From positions 1-57,446 of the forward strand of contig CAYMDH010000020.1 of assembly GCA_964389205.1 (NCBI GenBank): a stretch of DNA of 57,446 bases. Direction: 5' to 3'. The notes beneath the pieces are model-generated. The model was not told the origin of the DNA, did no database searches, and saw only the letters and a program-made list of their open reading frames with translations. Made by a program: the position numbers and the translations under genes. The stretch's first letter is position 1, and each line of letters opens with the position of its first letter. The DNA comes from Leptobacterium sp964389205. Its GTDB lineage: Bacteria; Bacteroidota; Bacteroidia; Flavobacteriales; Flavobacteriaceae. Of this stretch, positions 32,762 through 41,885 are shown one piece after another.

Positions 32762-34792
32762 GTGTCAAAAACCAAACAAACACTAATTTCTAGAGATCTA
32801 AGTTGGTTATCTTTTAATGAACGTGTATTACAAGAGGCTGCAGATAAAAGAAACCCACTATTTGAACGCATTAAATTTCTTGCTATTTACTCTTCTAATT
32901 TAGATGAGCTTTTCAAGGTTAAAGTATCTCAGCTTAGACAGATAAAAAAGATAGAAAAACCTTTGCGCAAACGATTGTTTTTAAAACCAAACAAAACTTT
33001 AAAAACAATTCATCAGGTTGTGAAGCAACAACAAGAATTATTTGGAACTATCTTTTTTAAAGAAATTGTCCCAGAATTAGCCACTAATAATATTGTACTA
33101 TTAAATAAAGATTTATTCTCTGAGAAACAACAAGAGTTTTCTTCTCATTTTTTCGATGAATATTTAATTAAAAAAGTAACCTTATTAAAGGCTTTAAATC
33201 AAGACGAAGTTTTTCTAGAAGATGGTTTATTATATTTAGTAGCTAGTATCAATGAGAATGATGTGATCTTTATTTCTATCCCAACAGAAGAATTTGGAAG
33301 GTTTGTAAAATTCCCTACTCATAATAATACACATTATTACGCGCCTCTAGATGAGATTATAAAGGCCAATATCAATAAAGTAATTGCAACAGATACTATT
33401 TCTGAAGCTTTTAGTATAAAATTATCTCGAGATGCAGAATTGTATTTAGACGATGATTATGATGGTACGCTGGCAAAGCAAATCTATGAGCGTCTTTCGC
33501 AAAGAAAAATTGGACAGGCTACTCGGTTACTGTACGATCTCGAAATGCCAAAAAAAATAAAGCGATTAATGAAAAACGCGCTAGGCTTAGGAAAGGCAGA
33601 TTTAGTACCTGGCGGTAGGTTTCATAATTTTAGTGATTTTTTTGCATTTGATGATCCTACAAAAAACGCTGAACTTCATTTTGAAGAGAAAAAACCCATC
33701 CCGCATAAACATTTAGAAACAGCTACAGATTATTTTGATCTCATTGCTAAAAAAGATCAATTAGTCCATTTTCCCTATCAATCATTTGAATATGTACAAC
33801 GTTTTATAGAACAGGCAGCCAATGATCCTCTTGTAACAACAATTAAAATCTCTTTGTACAGAGTAGCTAAAAAATCTGAATTGACAGATGCGCTATTAAA
33901 AGCATTATCATTAGGTAAAAAAGTAATTGTATTTATTGAAGCTCAAGCGCGTTTTGATGAAAAAAATAATATTCTATGGGGGAAAACCTTTGAAGTTAAA
34001 GGAGCAACTGTTTACTATAGTTTCCCTAATATTAAGGTACATTCTAAAATACTAATAGTAGAACGTAAAGAAACAGATAAGAGCAAGCGATATGCCTATA
34101 TTGGAACAGGAAACTTTAATGCCAAGACTTCTAAAATCTATTGTGATCATGGTCTTTTTACTGCACATGATAAAATAACAACTGAATTGGCAGGAGTATT
34201 TCAGTTTCTTGAAAGAAAAACAAAATTAATAGCAGCAAATACGTTATTAGTTTCTCCTTTTACCAATAGAGCTACTTTTACTTCTTTGATTGATAATGAA
34301 ATAAAAAACGCTCAAAAAGGAATTAAAGCAGGTATTACTGCTAAAATGAATTCACTCCAAGATCCAAAAATGATTGCAAAGCTCTATGAAGCTTCTCAGG
34401 CTGGAGTTGCTATACGATTAATAATACGAGGCATTTGCTGCTTAAAACCTGGTGTAGAAGGCTTAAGTGATCATATAATGGTAACTAGTATAGTAGATCG
34501 CTATCTAGAACATGGCAGAATCTTTCATTTTGAAAACAATGGCAATGAACGGCTGTTTATCGGATCTGCAGATTGGATGACTCGAAATTTAGATCGTAGA
34601 ATAGAGGTCATTACACCAATATTAGATCCAGATATCTTTAAAGAGCTTAAGCATTTTCTAGATATTCAATTGAAGGACACTTTTAAATCCCGAATTATTG
34701 ATGAACATGGAAGTAATAACTATCTTGCCCCTAAAGATGGGGGAATAGCATTGCGTTCTCAATATGAAATTTTCAATTATTTAAGCAAGTAG
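32762..34792 (+). CDS. ppk1: Polyphosphate kinase 1
   Basis: GTG start with N-terminal RDLSWLSFNERVLQEA, typical of PPK1. It has all four domains, including catalytic NIKVHSKILIVERK (autophosphorylated His) and GTGNFNAKTSKIYCDHGLF, and a second phospholipase D-like half with GSADWMTRNLDRRIEV. It makes inorganic polyphosphate from ATP for phosphate storage and stress response. Length (676) is normal. The next gene starts 5 bp later, suggesting an operon. TTG plus TATTTTTAC at 32713-32742 is a plausible promoter. Confidence 0.95.
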   Translation: MSKTKQTLISRDLSWLSFNERVLQEAADKRNPLFERIKFLAIYSSNLDELFKVKVSQLRQIKKIEKPLRKRLFLKPNKTLKTIHQVVKQQQELFGTIFFKEIVPELATNNIVLLNKDLFSEKQQEFSSHFFDEYLIKKVTLLKALNQDEVFLEDGLLYLVASINENDVIFISIPTEEFGRFVKFPTHNNTHYYAPLDEIIKANINKVIATDTISEAFSIKLSRDAELYLDDDYDGTLAKQIYERLSQRKIGQATRLLYDLEMPKKIKRLMKNALGLGKADLVPGGRFHNFSDFFAFDDPTKNAELHFEEKKPIPHKHLETATDYFDLIAKKDQLVHFPYQSFEYVQRFIEQAANDPLVTTIKISLYRVAKKSELTDALLKALSLGKKVIVFIEAQARFDEKNNILWGKTFEVKGATVYYSFPNIKVHSKILIVERKETDKSKRYAYIGTGNFNAKTSKIYCDHGLFTAHDKITTELAGVFQFLERKTKLIAANTLLVSPFTNRATFTSLIDNEIKNAQKGIKAGITAKMNSLQDPKMIAKLYEASQAGVAIRLIIRGICCLKPGVEGLSDHIMVTSIVDRYLEHGRIFHFENNGNERLFIGSADWMTRNLDRRIEVITPILDPDIFKELKHFLDIQLKDTFKSRIIDEHGSNNYLAPKDGGIALRSQYEIFNYLSK

Positions 34793-34797
34793 TTTAT

Positions 34798-35649
34798 ATG
34801 ATATCAGTTAAAATAGCAGGAGTTCCTGAGCATTTTAATTTTCCCTGGCATCTTGCCATAGAAGATAATGCTTTTTCAGAACGAGGTATTAATTTACAAT
34901 GGACAGATGTTCCTGAAGGAACAGGTAGAATGTGTGAAATGTTACGCAAAGAAGAAACAGATCTCGCCATTATACTTACAGAAGGCGTGATAAAAGATAT
35001 TATTGGTGGGAATCCATCTAAAATTGTACAACTATATGTGAAATCGCCTTTAGTCTGGGGAATTCATGTAGCAGCAAATTCTATTTATAAATCAATTACA
35101 GAACTTGAAGAAAAAAAAGCGGCTATTAGTCGTTTTGGTAGCGGAAGTCATTTAATGTCATATGTAAACGCTCAACAACAAAATTGGGATTTAGAAAAAT
35201 TAAATTTTGAAGTCATTAATAATTTAGGAGGCGCTGTAACTGCATTGCAAAATAATACTGCAGATTATTTTATGTGGGAGCGTTTTACTACCAAACCATT
35301 AGTAGATGACGGTACTTTTAGAAAAATTGGAGAATGCCCTACTCCATGGCCATGCTTTGTTATAGCAGCAAGTGATCGGTTTATAAAAGATCACAAAAAT
35401 ATTTTAAAGCATATTTTAGAAGTCATCAATCTTTATACAAATGAATTTAAAAGCATTCCTAGTATTGATCGATCACTTGCAAATACCTATGATCAAAAAT
35501 TAGAAGATATAAGGGAATGGTTAAAAATTACACATTGGGGGCAAGACACAATTTCATTGTCAGAAATAGATAAAATTCAAAAATATTTAAATCAGTTAAA
35601 TTTAATTGAACAGCCTGTAGATTTTAATTCTCTTGTTATAAAATTGTGA
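34798..35649 (+). CDS. Cytosolic NMT1-like substrate-binding protein (283 aa)
   Basis: Periplasmic-binding-protein type II fold of the NMT1/taurine/nitrate group: PWHLAIEDNAFSERGINLQW, DLAIILTEGVIKDIIGG, FGSGSHLMSYVNAQ and ADYFMWERFTTKPLV. There is no signal peptide or lipobox, and no ABC permease or ATPase is adjacent, so it is not an ordinary transporter subunit. It may bind a small metabolite in the cytosol. Its linkage to ppk1 is unexplained. Confidence 0.75.
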   Translation: MISVKIAGVPEHFNFPWHLAIEDNAFSERGINLQWTDVPEGTGRMCEMLRKEETDLAIILTEGVIKDIIGGNPSKIVQLYVKSPLVWGIHVAANSIYKSITELEEKKAAISRFGSGSHLMSYVNAQQQNWDLEKLNFEVINNLGGAVTALQNNTADYFMWERFTTKPLVDDGTFRKIGECPTPWPCFVIAASDRFIKDHKNILKHILEVINLYTNEFKSIPSIDRSLANTYDQKLEDIREWLKITHWGQDTISLSEIDKIQKYLNQLNLIEQPVDFNSLVIKL

Positions 35650-35775
35650 CTTTATTGTTAAAAGAATTAACAGGTATTACCTTTAACGTTAAAACAGCTT
35701 CCTTTGTCGAGTATTTTAGTCATTTAACCTCCACTTTTCTTAGATTTACCTCGCTATTAATCAATGTACTTATAC

Positions 35776-35826
35776 AAAAAGCAGCGTAACATTATGGTAA
35801 AACCGTGATTTATTGCTGCTTTTTTT
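35776..35826. terminator. Bidirectional terminator between substrate-binding protein and ung
   Basis: AAAAAGCAGC (35776-35785) and GCTGCTTTTT (from 35815) are perfect reverse complements with A and T runs on the two sides and a 29-base loop. It lies between converging genes and touches the ung stop codon. Confidence 0.65.
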
Positions 35827-36490
35827 ACCACTTAATCTCTTCTAAATCACTCGTTTTCAAAATCTCATTACACTGACTAAAGTGCTGATTACCAAACCAT
35901 AAACCTCTATTCGCGCTCAATGGAGAGGGGTGTCCTGAGGTTAAAATATGATGTTTTTTTGCATCAATAATATTTCCTTTTTTCTTAGCATAGCCTCCCC
36001 ATAACAAAAAGACGATATTTTCCTTCTTTTCAGAGATAATTTTTATCACAGTATCTGTGAATATCTCCCAACCTTTTTTCTGATGACTCCCAGCCGTGTT
36101 AGCTCTTACAGTTAATGTCGCATTAAGTAACAAAATACCTTGATCTGCCCATCGTTCTAGATTTCCACTTTTTGGGTAAGGAAGTTGTAAATCTGTTTTA
36201 ATTTCTTTAAAAATATTAATTAGAGATGGTGGATGTGACACTCCTTCATTTACAGAAAAGCACAATCCATTTGCTTGTCCAGGTCCATGGTATGGGTCTT
36301 GTCCAATAATTACTACTTTTAATTCATTAAAAGGACAATGATCAAAAGCTGAAAAAATATGATTGCCTTTAGGAAAGCATTTATGATTTGCATACTCGCT
36401 CTTCACAAATTCTATTAACGATTTAAAATAGGGTTTCTCAAATTCTTCTGTTAAATGTTCTTTCCAAGTAGGATGTATCTTGACGTTCAT
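35825..36490 (-). CDS. ung: Uracil-DNA glycosylase, family 1
   Basis: Motifs VIIGQDPYHGPGQANGLCFS (catalytic Asp and water-activating loop) and SGHPSPLSANRG (catalytic His loop). The start is taken at 36490 (MNVKIHPTWKEHL), giving the normal 221 residues. The longer frame to 36715 runs into the divergent mutS2 gene and lacks family sequence. It removes uracil from DNA in base-excision repair. Divergent from mutS2 across 37 bp. Confidence 0.93.
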   Translation of the reverse strand: MNVKIHPTWKEHLTEEFEKPYFKSLIEFVKSEYANHKCFPKGNHIFSAFDHCPFNELKVVIIGQDPYHGPGQANGLCFSVNEGVSHPPSLINIFKEIKTDLQLPYPKSGNLERWADQGILLLNATLTVRANTAGSHQKKGWEIFTDTVIKIISEKKENIVFLLWGGYAKKKGNIIDAKKHHILTSGHPSPLSANRGLWFGNQHFSQCNEILKTSDLEEIKW

Positions 36491-36527
36491 TGAAAAAGCA
36501 TTATTTTTGTTGTGCTTAAAATTTAGA

Positions 36528-38699
36528 ATGAACAAGATACATGAAAAAACCCTAAAAGACCTCGAATTTTCTACAGTTCTTGAGCAAATATCTGGATTGT
36601 GTAATACAGAGTTAGGGAAAGAAAAAGCAGTACAAATAACTCCATTTTCAAAGAGAGATGAAATGATGACAGCTGTAAAGCAAACGTCAGAATATCTTTC
36701 ATCTTTTGAAAACAATAACCATATTCCAAATCATGGATTTGATAGCATAAGCAATGAGATTAAGCTTTTAAATATTGAAAATACATTTGTAGAAATAGGT
36801 GGTTTTCGTAAAATAGCAACAGTTTCCTCCATAGCAAATACCCAAATTTTATTTTATAAGAAATTTAAAGAATACTATCCAGAACTTCACAAAACAGCAT
36901 CTGAAATAGAATTTACAAAGGAGATCATTGAAAGTGTGAATGCTGTAATAGATCGTTTTGGAGAAGTTAAAGATGATGCTTCTGAAACATTGTATGCAAT
37001 TCGTAAAGCTATAAGTGCTATAAAAGGAAAAATAAATCAAAGTTTTGCAAGTGCACTTAATCGATACCAAACATCGGAGTATTTAGATGATATTCGAGAA
37101 TCGGTTGTAGAAAACAAGCGCGTATTAGCTGTTAAAGCAATGTATAGGAGAAAGGTGAAAGGAGCTGTTATGGGGAGTTCTAAAACAGGTAGTATCGTTT
37201 ATATAGAACCAGAAATTACATTGCAATTTACCAGAGAGCTTAACAATCTTGAATTTGAAGAACAAGAAGAGATTAATAAAATATTAAAACAACTCACAGA
37301 GTTTTTAAGACCTTACACACCACTTTTAAATGAGTATCAAGAATTTCTAAGCCTGATAGACATTGTAGCTGCAAAAGCAAAATATGCGAATGAAATGGAT
37401 GCAATACTTCCTGAAATAACAGAAGAACGCATTCTCAACCTTAAAGATGCGTATCATCCACTACTCTATCTAACTAATAAAAGAAAAAAAGAAAAAACAT
37501 TTCCGCAAGACATCTCATTACACCCCGAGAATAGAATTATTGTTATTTCTGGACCCAATGCTGGAGGTAAAAGTATTACCTTAAAAACTATTGGCTTATT
37601 GCAATTAATGCTTCAAAGCGGTATGTTGATTCCTGTACATCCAAGAAGTAAAATATGTTTATTTAATCGTGTTTTAACTGATATTGGTGATAATCAGTCT
37701 ATTGAAAATCATTTAAGCACTTATAGTTATCGTCTTAAAAACATGAATTACTTTTTAAGAAAATGTAATGATAAAACATTGTTTTTAATTGATGAGTTTG
37801 GCACAGGTAGTGATCCTGAATTAGGAGGTGCACTGGCAGAAACGTTTTTGGAAGAATTTTATAATAGAGAAGCCTTTGGGATTATTACCACACATTACTC
37901 TAACCTTAAAATGTTAGCGAACGAATTGCCCTATGCCACCAATGCCAATATGTTATTTGATGGAAGAACGTTAGAGCCAGTCTTTAAATTAGTCTTAGGG
38001 CAAGCTGGTAGCTCTTTTACTTTTGAAGTCGCTCAAAAGAATGGAATCCCCTATAGTTTAATAAACAGATCTAAAAAGAAAATAGAACGCGGAAAGGTTC
38101 GTTTTGACGCTACCATAGCAAAACTACAGAAAGAACGTAGCAAAATGGAAAAAACTACCACCTCGCTTAAAGATAATGAAACTAAAGCTAGGGAAGAAGC
38201 TGTTAAATTAGAATCGTTAAATGAACGTATTAAAAAGAAGTTAGAAAATTATCAGCAGCTTTTTGATAACAATCAACGAATGATTTATCTTGGTAATAAG
38301 ATAAATGATATTGCTGAAAGGTATTTTACTGATAAGAAAAAACGCCCACTAATCTCTGAGTTTCTTAGAATTGTAGAAACTGAAAATAGCAAACGAAAAA
38401 AGAAAACAACCGCAGAGAAGAAGAAAGATAGGCAATTGAAACAAGAAGTTACTAAAGAAGTAGCGAAAGAGGTAGCCGTAATTAGAAAGAAAAAAAATAT
38501 AGAAAAAAAGAAAGCTGTTATTGCAGAAAAAAATAAGCCTAAGCCTATTTTTAAAATAGGTGATCGTGTTCGAATACAAGACGGAAAAGCCGTAGGAAGT
38601 ATTGATAATTTAGAAAAGAACAAGGCAGTAGTAAATTATGGTTTATTTATAACCAATGTAAGTGTAGATCAATTAGAACTGGTACAAGCAAAAAAATAG
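36528..38699 (+). CDS. MutS2-type ATPase lacking an Smr domain (723 aa)
   Basis: The start at ATG 36528 (MNKIHEKTLKDLEF) is preferred over the longer frame from 36480, which overlaps ung. It has a clamp/lever region, then the ABC ATPase with Walker A SGPNAGGKSITLKTIG (about 340), a FLIDEFGTGSDPELGGA Walker B/signature, and a Lys-rich coiled coil. A KOW-like end follows (FKIGDRVRIQDGKAVGSID). The C-terminal Smr nuclease of classical MutS2 is absent, as in many Bacteroidota. Probable role in recombination control or ribosome rescue. Confidence 0.88.
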   Translation: MNKIHEKTLKDLEFSTVLEQISGLCNTELGKEKAVQITPFSKRDEMMTAVKQTSEYLSSFENNNHIPNHGFDSISNEIKLLNIENTFVEIGGFRKIATVSSIANTQILFYKKFKEYYPELHKTASEIEFTKEIIESVNAVIDRFGEVKDDASETLYAIRKAISAIKGKINQSFASALNRYQTSEYLDDIRESVVENKRVLAVKAMYRRKVKGAVMGSSKTGSIVYIEPEITLQFTRELNNLEFEEQEEINKILKQLTEFLRPYTPLLNEYQEFLSLIDIVAAKAKYANEMDAILPEITEERILNLKDAYHPLLYLTNKRKKEKTFPQDISLHPENRIIVISGPNAGGKSITLKTIGLLQLMLQSGMLIPVHPRSKICLFNRVLTDIGDNQSIENHLSTYSYRLKNMNYFLRKCNDKTLFLIDEFGTGSDPELGGALAETFLEEFYNREAFGIITTHYSNLKMLANELPYATNANMLFDGRTLEPVFKLVLGQAGSSFTFEVAQKNGIPYSLINRSKKKIERGKVRFDATIAKLQKERSKMEKTTTSLKDNETKAREEAVKLESLNERIKKKLENYQQLFDNNQRMIYLGNKINDIAERYFTDKKKRPLISEFLRIVETENSKRKKKTTAEKKKDRQLKQEVTKEVAKEVAVIRKKKNIEKKKAVIAEKNKPKPIFKIGDRVRIQDGKAVGSIDNLEKNKAVVNYGLFITNVSVDQLELVQAKK

Positions 38700-38700
38700 T

Positions 38701-39111
38701 ATGATTCCAGAAGGAAAAAAATTAATCTTATTTGATGGCGTTTGTAATCTATGCAATAGCGCTATACAATACATTATAAAAAAAGATAAAAATAACATCT
38801 ATGTTTTTGCTGCACTACAAAGTACTGTGGGAGAGAAATTTATACAAGAACGAAATATAAACACTCAAGATATAGATTCTATTATATTGGTAGATCCCGA
38901 TGTTGCCTATTATATTAAATCATCTGCTGCGCTACATATTGCTTATGAATTTGGAAAATCATGGAAATTTCTTAAAATTTTTGAATTTATTCCTTCTAAA
39001 ATAAGAGACTTAATTTATGACTTTGTTGCCAAAAACAGGTATAAGTGGTATGGTAAAAAAGATGCTTGCATGATTCCTACTCCAGAATTAAAATCAAAAT
39101 TTATAGACTAA
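38701..39111 (+). CDS. DCC-family thiol-disulfide oxidoreductase (136 aa)
   Basis: The N-terminal LILFDGVCNLCNSAIQYIIKKD contains the D-x-x-C-x-x-C motif of the DCC (DUF393) family, followed by FAALQSTVGEKFI and a C-terminal YKWYGKKDACMIP motif. A small thioredoxin-like redox protein. It starts one base after the mutS2 stop, so it is probably cotranscribed. Confidence 0.85.
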   Translation: MIPEGKKLILFDGVCNLCNSAIQYIIKKDKNNIYVFAALQSTVGEKFIQERNINTQDIDSIILVDPDVAYYIKSSAALHIAYEFGKSWKFLKIFEFIPSKIRDLIYDFVAKNRYKWYGKKDACMIPTPELKSKFID

Positions 39112-39221
39112 CTCACCTAAATACGAGCTTCTCTTTTTATAACAGCATACTCCCTCATTGGCATTTTTCAAAAATGATGTTTGGCCCTAAGTTTACTTTA
39201 TAATCGTAAACACCTAAACAA

Positions 39222-41233
39222 ATGAAAAAGCTAATCTTATTATTTTTTATATCTAGTTTCCTTTCATACGGGAATGATAAAAAGGCAAAATCAACTATTA
39301 AAAAAGTAACTGTTTATCTACAAGGCGCTCAGGTAACTAGAGATGCTTATATACATTTGTTACCAGGTAGTAATAAGTATAATTTAAGTAATTTATCGCC
39401 TTTTATCGATGAGAATAGCATTCAAGTTTCTGGGCTTAAAAGCGCTTCTGTTGTTTCCTTAAATTACAAAGTAGATTATTTAAAAAAAGAAGAAGACACC
39501 GAAGAAATTATAGTATTATCTGAAAAACAAAAACTACTATTAAAACAAATATCACTGTTACGAAATAAAATAAAAGGATTGGAAGAAGAAGAATTACTAC
39601 TTACTACTAATCGAAAATTAAATGTTGAAAATACTAGTACAGATTTAGCAAAAATAAAAGAATTTGCTCTTTATTATGGAAACAGAATAACCGTATTAAG
39701 AAATGATATTTATGACGCCTTACAAGAGGTAAATAATTTAAATAGAGAAAACAACAAAGTAAGTTTGCGGCTTAAAAATTTAAGTGATCATACAGGGCCT
39801 GAAAGAGGTGAAATTGTTCTAAAATTAGAGAGCGATCTGCCTCTTAGCCTATCTTTAAAAGTTTCTTATACAGTATCAAACGCTGATTGGTTTCCTGTAT
39901 ATGATATCAAAGCGAAAGACATACAAAGCCCGCTTTCATTTTATTACAAAGCCCATGTATATCAACAAACAGGTATTGATTGGGATAATGCTCAAATAAC
40001 ATTGTCTACTAATGACCCGTCTATAGATTCAGACAAACCAGAAGTAACTCCTTATTATCTCAATTTTGTAAATAGTTATGCTTATAAAAATAGTGCACCA
40101 AAAAAGAAAAGCCGTTATAAGTATAATCCATTAATAAAAAGAGTGAATGGCACTGTGGTAGATCAAAGCGGCTTACCATTGCCAGGTGTTAATGTCGTTA
40201 TAAAAGGAACCACTATAGGTACACAGACAGATTTTGATGGAAATTATTCTTTAGATATTAGTGAAGGGCAAGAACTAGTATTTTCATATATAGGGCAAAA
40301 AGCAGAAGAAGTGCCTGTATATGCTTCTTTAATTAATATGCGTTTACAAGAAGATGCTAGTTCATTAGAAGAAGTTGTTGTTACTGCTTATGGAACTAGT
40401 GCTATTCAAGGTAGAAGTGCTGACGTTCTTATTCGTGGTAATAGTTCTATAAAATCTACTCAGTCTACTTTATATATTGTAGATGGGGTTCCTCAAGATG
40501 ATATTAGCAGTATTGATCAAAGTGAGATTAAAAATATTGAAACTTTAAAGGGATCTTCTGCTACTGCAATTTATGGAAGCAGAGGTGCCAATGGAGTTGT
40601 TATTGTTACCACAAGAACTTCTGCAGCAACAGAAAACATAACCTCAAAAGAATTTAAAATTAAAAAAACATATAGCATTCCTTCTATTAATGATATTACA
40701 GCCATTCATATTGATGATTTTATTATTGATGCTTCTTACGAGTATTTTGCTGCGCCCATACTCAATGAAAATGTATTCTTAACTGCCAAATTAGCTTCGT
40801 GGGAACAATTTGATTTATTGCCTGGAGAAGCAAATATTTATTTTGTAGGTAGTTACGCCGGAAAAACATTTATTGATCCCTTTAAAACAGAGAAAAACTT
40901 AACTATTTCACTAGGTGTAGAACCATTGAAAGAAAACAAATTAATAATCTAAAAGGTTCTTCTTTTATTGGGAATAATCGCATTGTAAACAAAACCTATG
41001 AAATTAACATAAAAAGCAACGGCGCTAAAAAAATAAAATTAGTTTTATTAGACAGAATTCCTATTTCCCAAAATAAAGAAATAAAAGTAGATGATATTGA
41101 ATACAATGATGCTACTTATAATACTAAAAAACGTTTATTGACTTGGGAATTTGATGCGTTAACTCAAGAAACGATCACAAAACAATTTTCATATAAAATT
41201 AAATTTCCAAAAGGGAAAAACATTAATCTTTAA
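39222..41233 (+). pseudogene. DUF4139/MuiA-like protein with inserted TonB-plug domain, frameshifted
   Basis: The first frame (39222-40952) encodes a signal peptide, a DUF4140 N-terminal domain, a coiled coil and the start of the DUF4139 barrel. An inserted carboxypeptidase-regulatory-like domain follows (NGTVVDQSGLPLPGVNVVIK, about 308), then a TonB plug segment (ADVLIRGNSS; STLYIVDGVPQDD; about 382-463), and then DUF4139 resumes. Near 40925 the frame breaks. The -1 frame continues IERKQINNLKGSSFIGNNR and VNKTYEINIKSNG and ends at 41231-41233. A one-base loss after GVEP explains this. The product lacks about 95 residues of the barrel unless the sequence is in error. Confidence 0.8.
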
Positions 41234-41250
41234 AAAGATCTTTTATACAA

Positions 41251-41280
41251 AGAAAGCCGAATTAAATAATTCGGCTTTCT
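41251..41280. terminator. Bidirectional terminator between DUF4139 gene and peptide operon
   Basis: AGAAAGCCGAATTA (41251-41264) and TAATTCGGCTTTCT (41267-41280) are perfect 14-base complements with a 2-base loop and flanking A/T runs. It sits between the converging DUF4139 gene and the RiPP-like operon. Confidence 0.85.
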
Positions 41281-41309
41281 TATTATTTTGAGATAAATAT
41301 AAATTATCT

Positions 41310-41492
41310 TTAAAACAATGGTTCTGTATCTCCATTAACACTACCCGTACCTCTTATTCTTACATTAATAGGAGCTCCTAAAGCCCCACTTGTAGTGTTT
41401 ACTCCTACTCTAGTTTCTCTTGTTCCTCCATTAATATGGGGCAACGTTTTTTCATTAACTCTTTTTTCTCCTAGAAATCTATTCTTTTTCAT
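41310..41492 (-). CDS. RiPP-like precursor peptide 1 with SusC-plug-like C-terminus (60 aa)
   Basis: Basic leader MKKNRFLGEKRVNEKTLPH, then INGGTRETR with a GG, then a core ending NVRIRGTGSVNGDTEPLF. The VRIRG-x2-S-x6-PL pattern is the plug signature of SusC/RagA TonB-dependent receptors (normally continuing PLYVVDG), but this product stops at PLF. It is the last of three similar small ORFs at the 3' end of the ATP-grasp/NFGAH/DUF1704 operon and is followed by the terminator at 41251-41280. Precursor status is inferred from size, leader and operon position. Confidence 0.65.
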   Translation of the reverse strand: MKKNRFLGEKRVNEKTLPHINGGTRETRVGVNTTSGALGAPINVRIRGTGSVNGDTEPLF

Positions 41493-41512
41493 AAAATGAA
41501 TTTTTTAAATAA

Positions 41513-41674
41513 TTATTTAGGTGCTTTTTCATCTTGAATAACCAGGCCATCAACTACATATAAGGGTCTAGAATCATTATAACTACTACCTCCATCTGCT
41601 CCATTCCCTGCCTTGATTTGGGCTATAATCGTTTTATTAATACGTTTGTCTTCAAAGAATTTGCATTTTTTCAT
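41513..41674 (-). CDS. RiPP-like precursor peptide 2 with PLYVVDG motif (53 aa)
   Basis: Starts MKKCKFFEDKRINKTIIAQI, followed by KAGNGADGGSS and then SYNDSRPLYVVDGLVIQDE and a KAPK end. The leader resembles Bacteroidota GG-type natural-product leaders (NKxTIAxI followed by small residues). PLYVVDG is the hallmark of SusC plug domains. It lies 20 bp upstream of peptide 1 and 17 bp downstream of peptide 3 on the minus strand. Each peptide has its own start, which argues against decay of one receptor gene. Confidence 0.65.
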   Translation of the reverse strand: MKKCKFFEDKRINKTIIAQIKAGNGADGGSSYNDSRPLYVVDGLVIQDEKAPK

Positions 41675-41691
41675 ATTACATCATTTTTATT

Positions 41692-41847
41692 TTAAAATAA
41701 TGGGCGAGCATTGGAGCCTATACTACTAACCCCTCGTACTCGTACCTCAGGGGCTGAGCCTAGCAGACCGCTAGATCCTCCTTTACAGTTTTTTAAAATA
41801 GCTGGCTTTACAGCTTTTAAAGTAATTTTTTTTGAAATCTTTTTCAT
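41692..41847 (-). CDS. RiPP-like precursor peptide 3 with SusC-plug-like C-terminus (51 aa)
   Basis: Leader MKKISKKITLKAVKPAILKN, then a CKGGSSG junction, then a core PEVRVRGVSSIGSNARPLF. As in peptide 1 the sequence copies VRIRG...S...PL(Y/F) and ends exactly at PLF. It begins 38 bp after the DUF1704 gene stop. The three peptides differ strongly in their leaders but align at their C-termini, the pattern of a paralogous precursor set whose mature part is selected. Confidence 0.65.
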   Translation of the reverse strand: MKKISKKITLKAVKPAILKNCKGGSSGLLGSAPEVRVRGVSSIGSNARPLF

Positions 41848-41885
41848 AACATTTTTAAATTAAAAATTTTAAAAAAGATACGAAA

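Noticed and set aside
36491..36715. Long N-terminal extension of uracil-DNA glycosylase
   Set aside because: Not family-like and overlaps the divergent mutS2 gene; starting at 36490 gives the normal protein length.
36528..38699. MutS2 as truncated because the Smr domain is missing
   Set aside because: The frame ends with a complete KOW-like domain, and Smr-less MutS2 proteins are common in this phylum.
41310..41847. The three small peptides as debris of one TonB-dependent receptor gene
   Set aside because: Each has its own ATG, its own MKK leader and a separate stop; the plug motif occurs three times instead of once, and all are collinear with the enzyme operon. Kept as an alternative to be tested.
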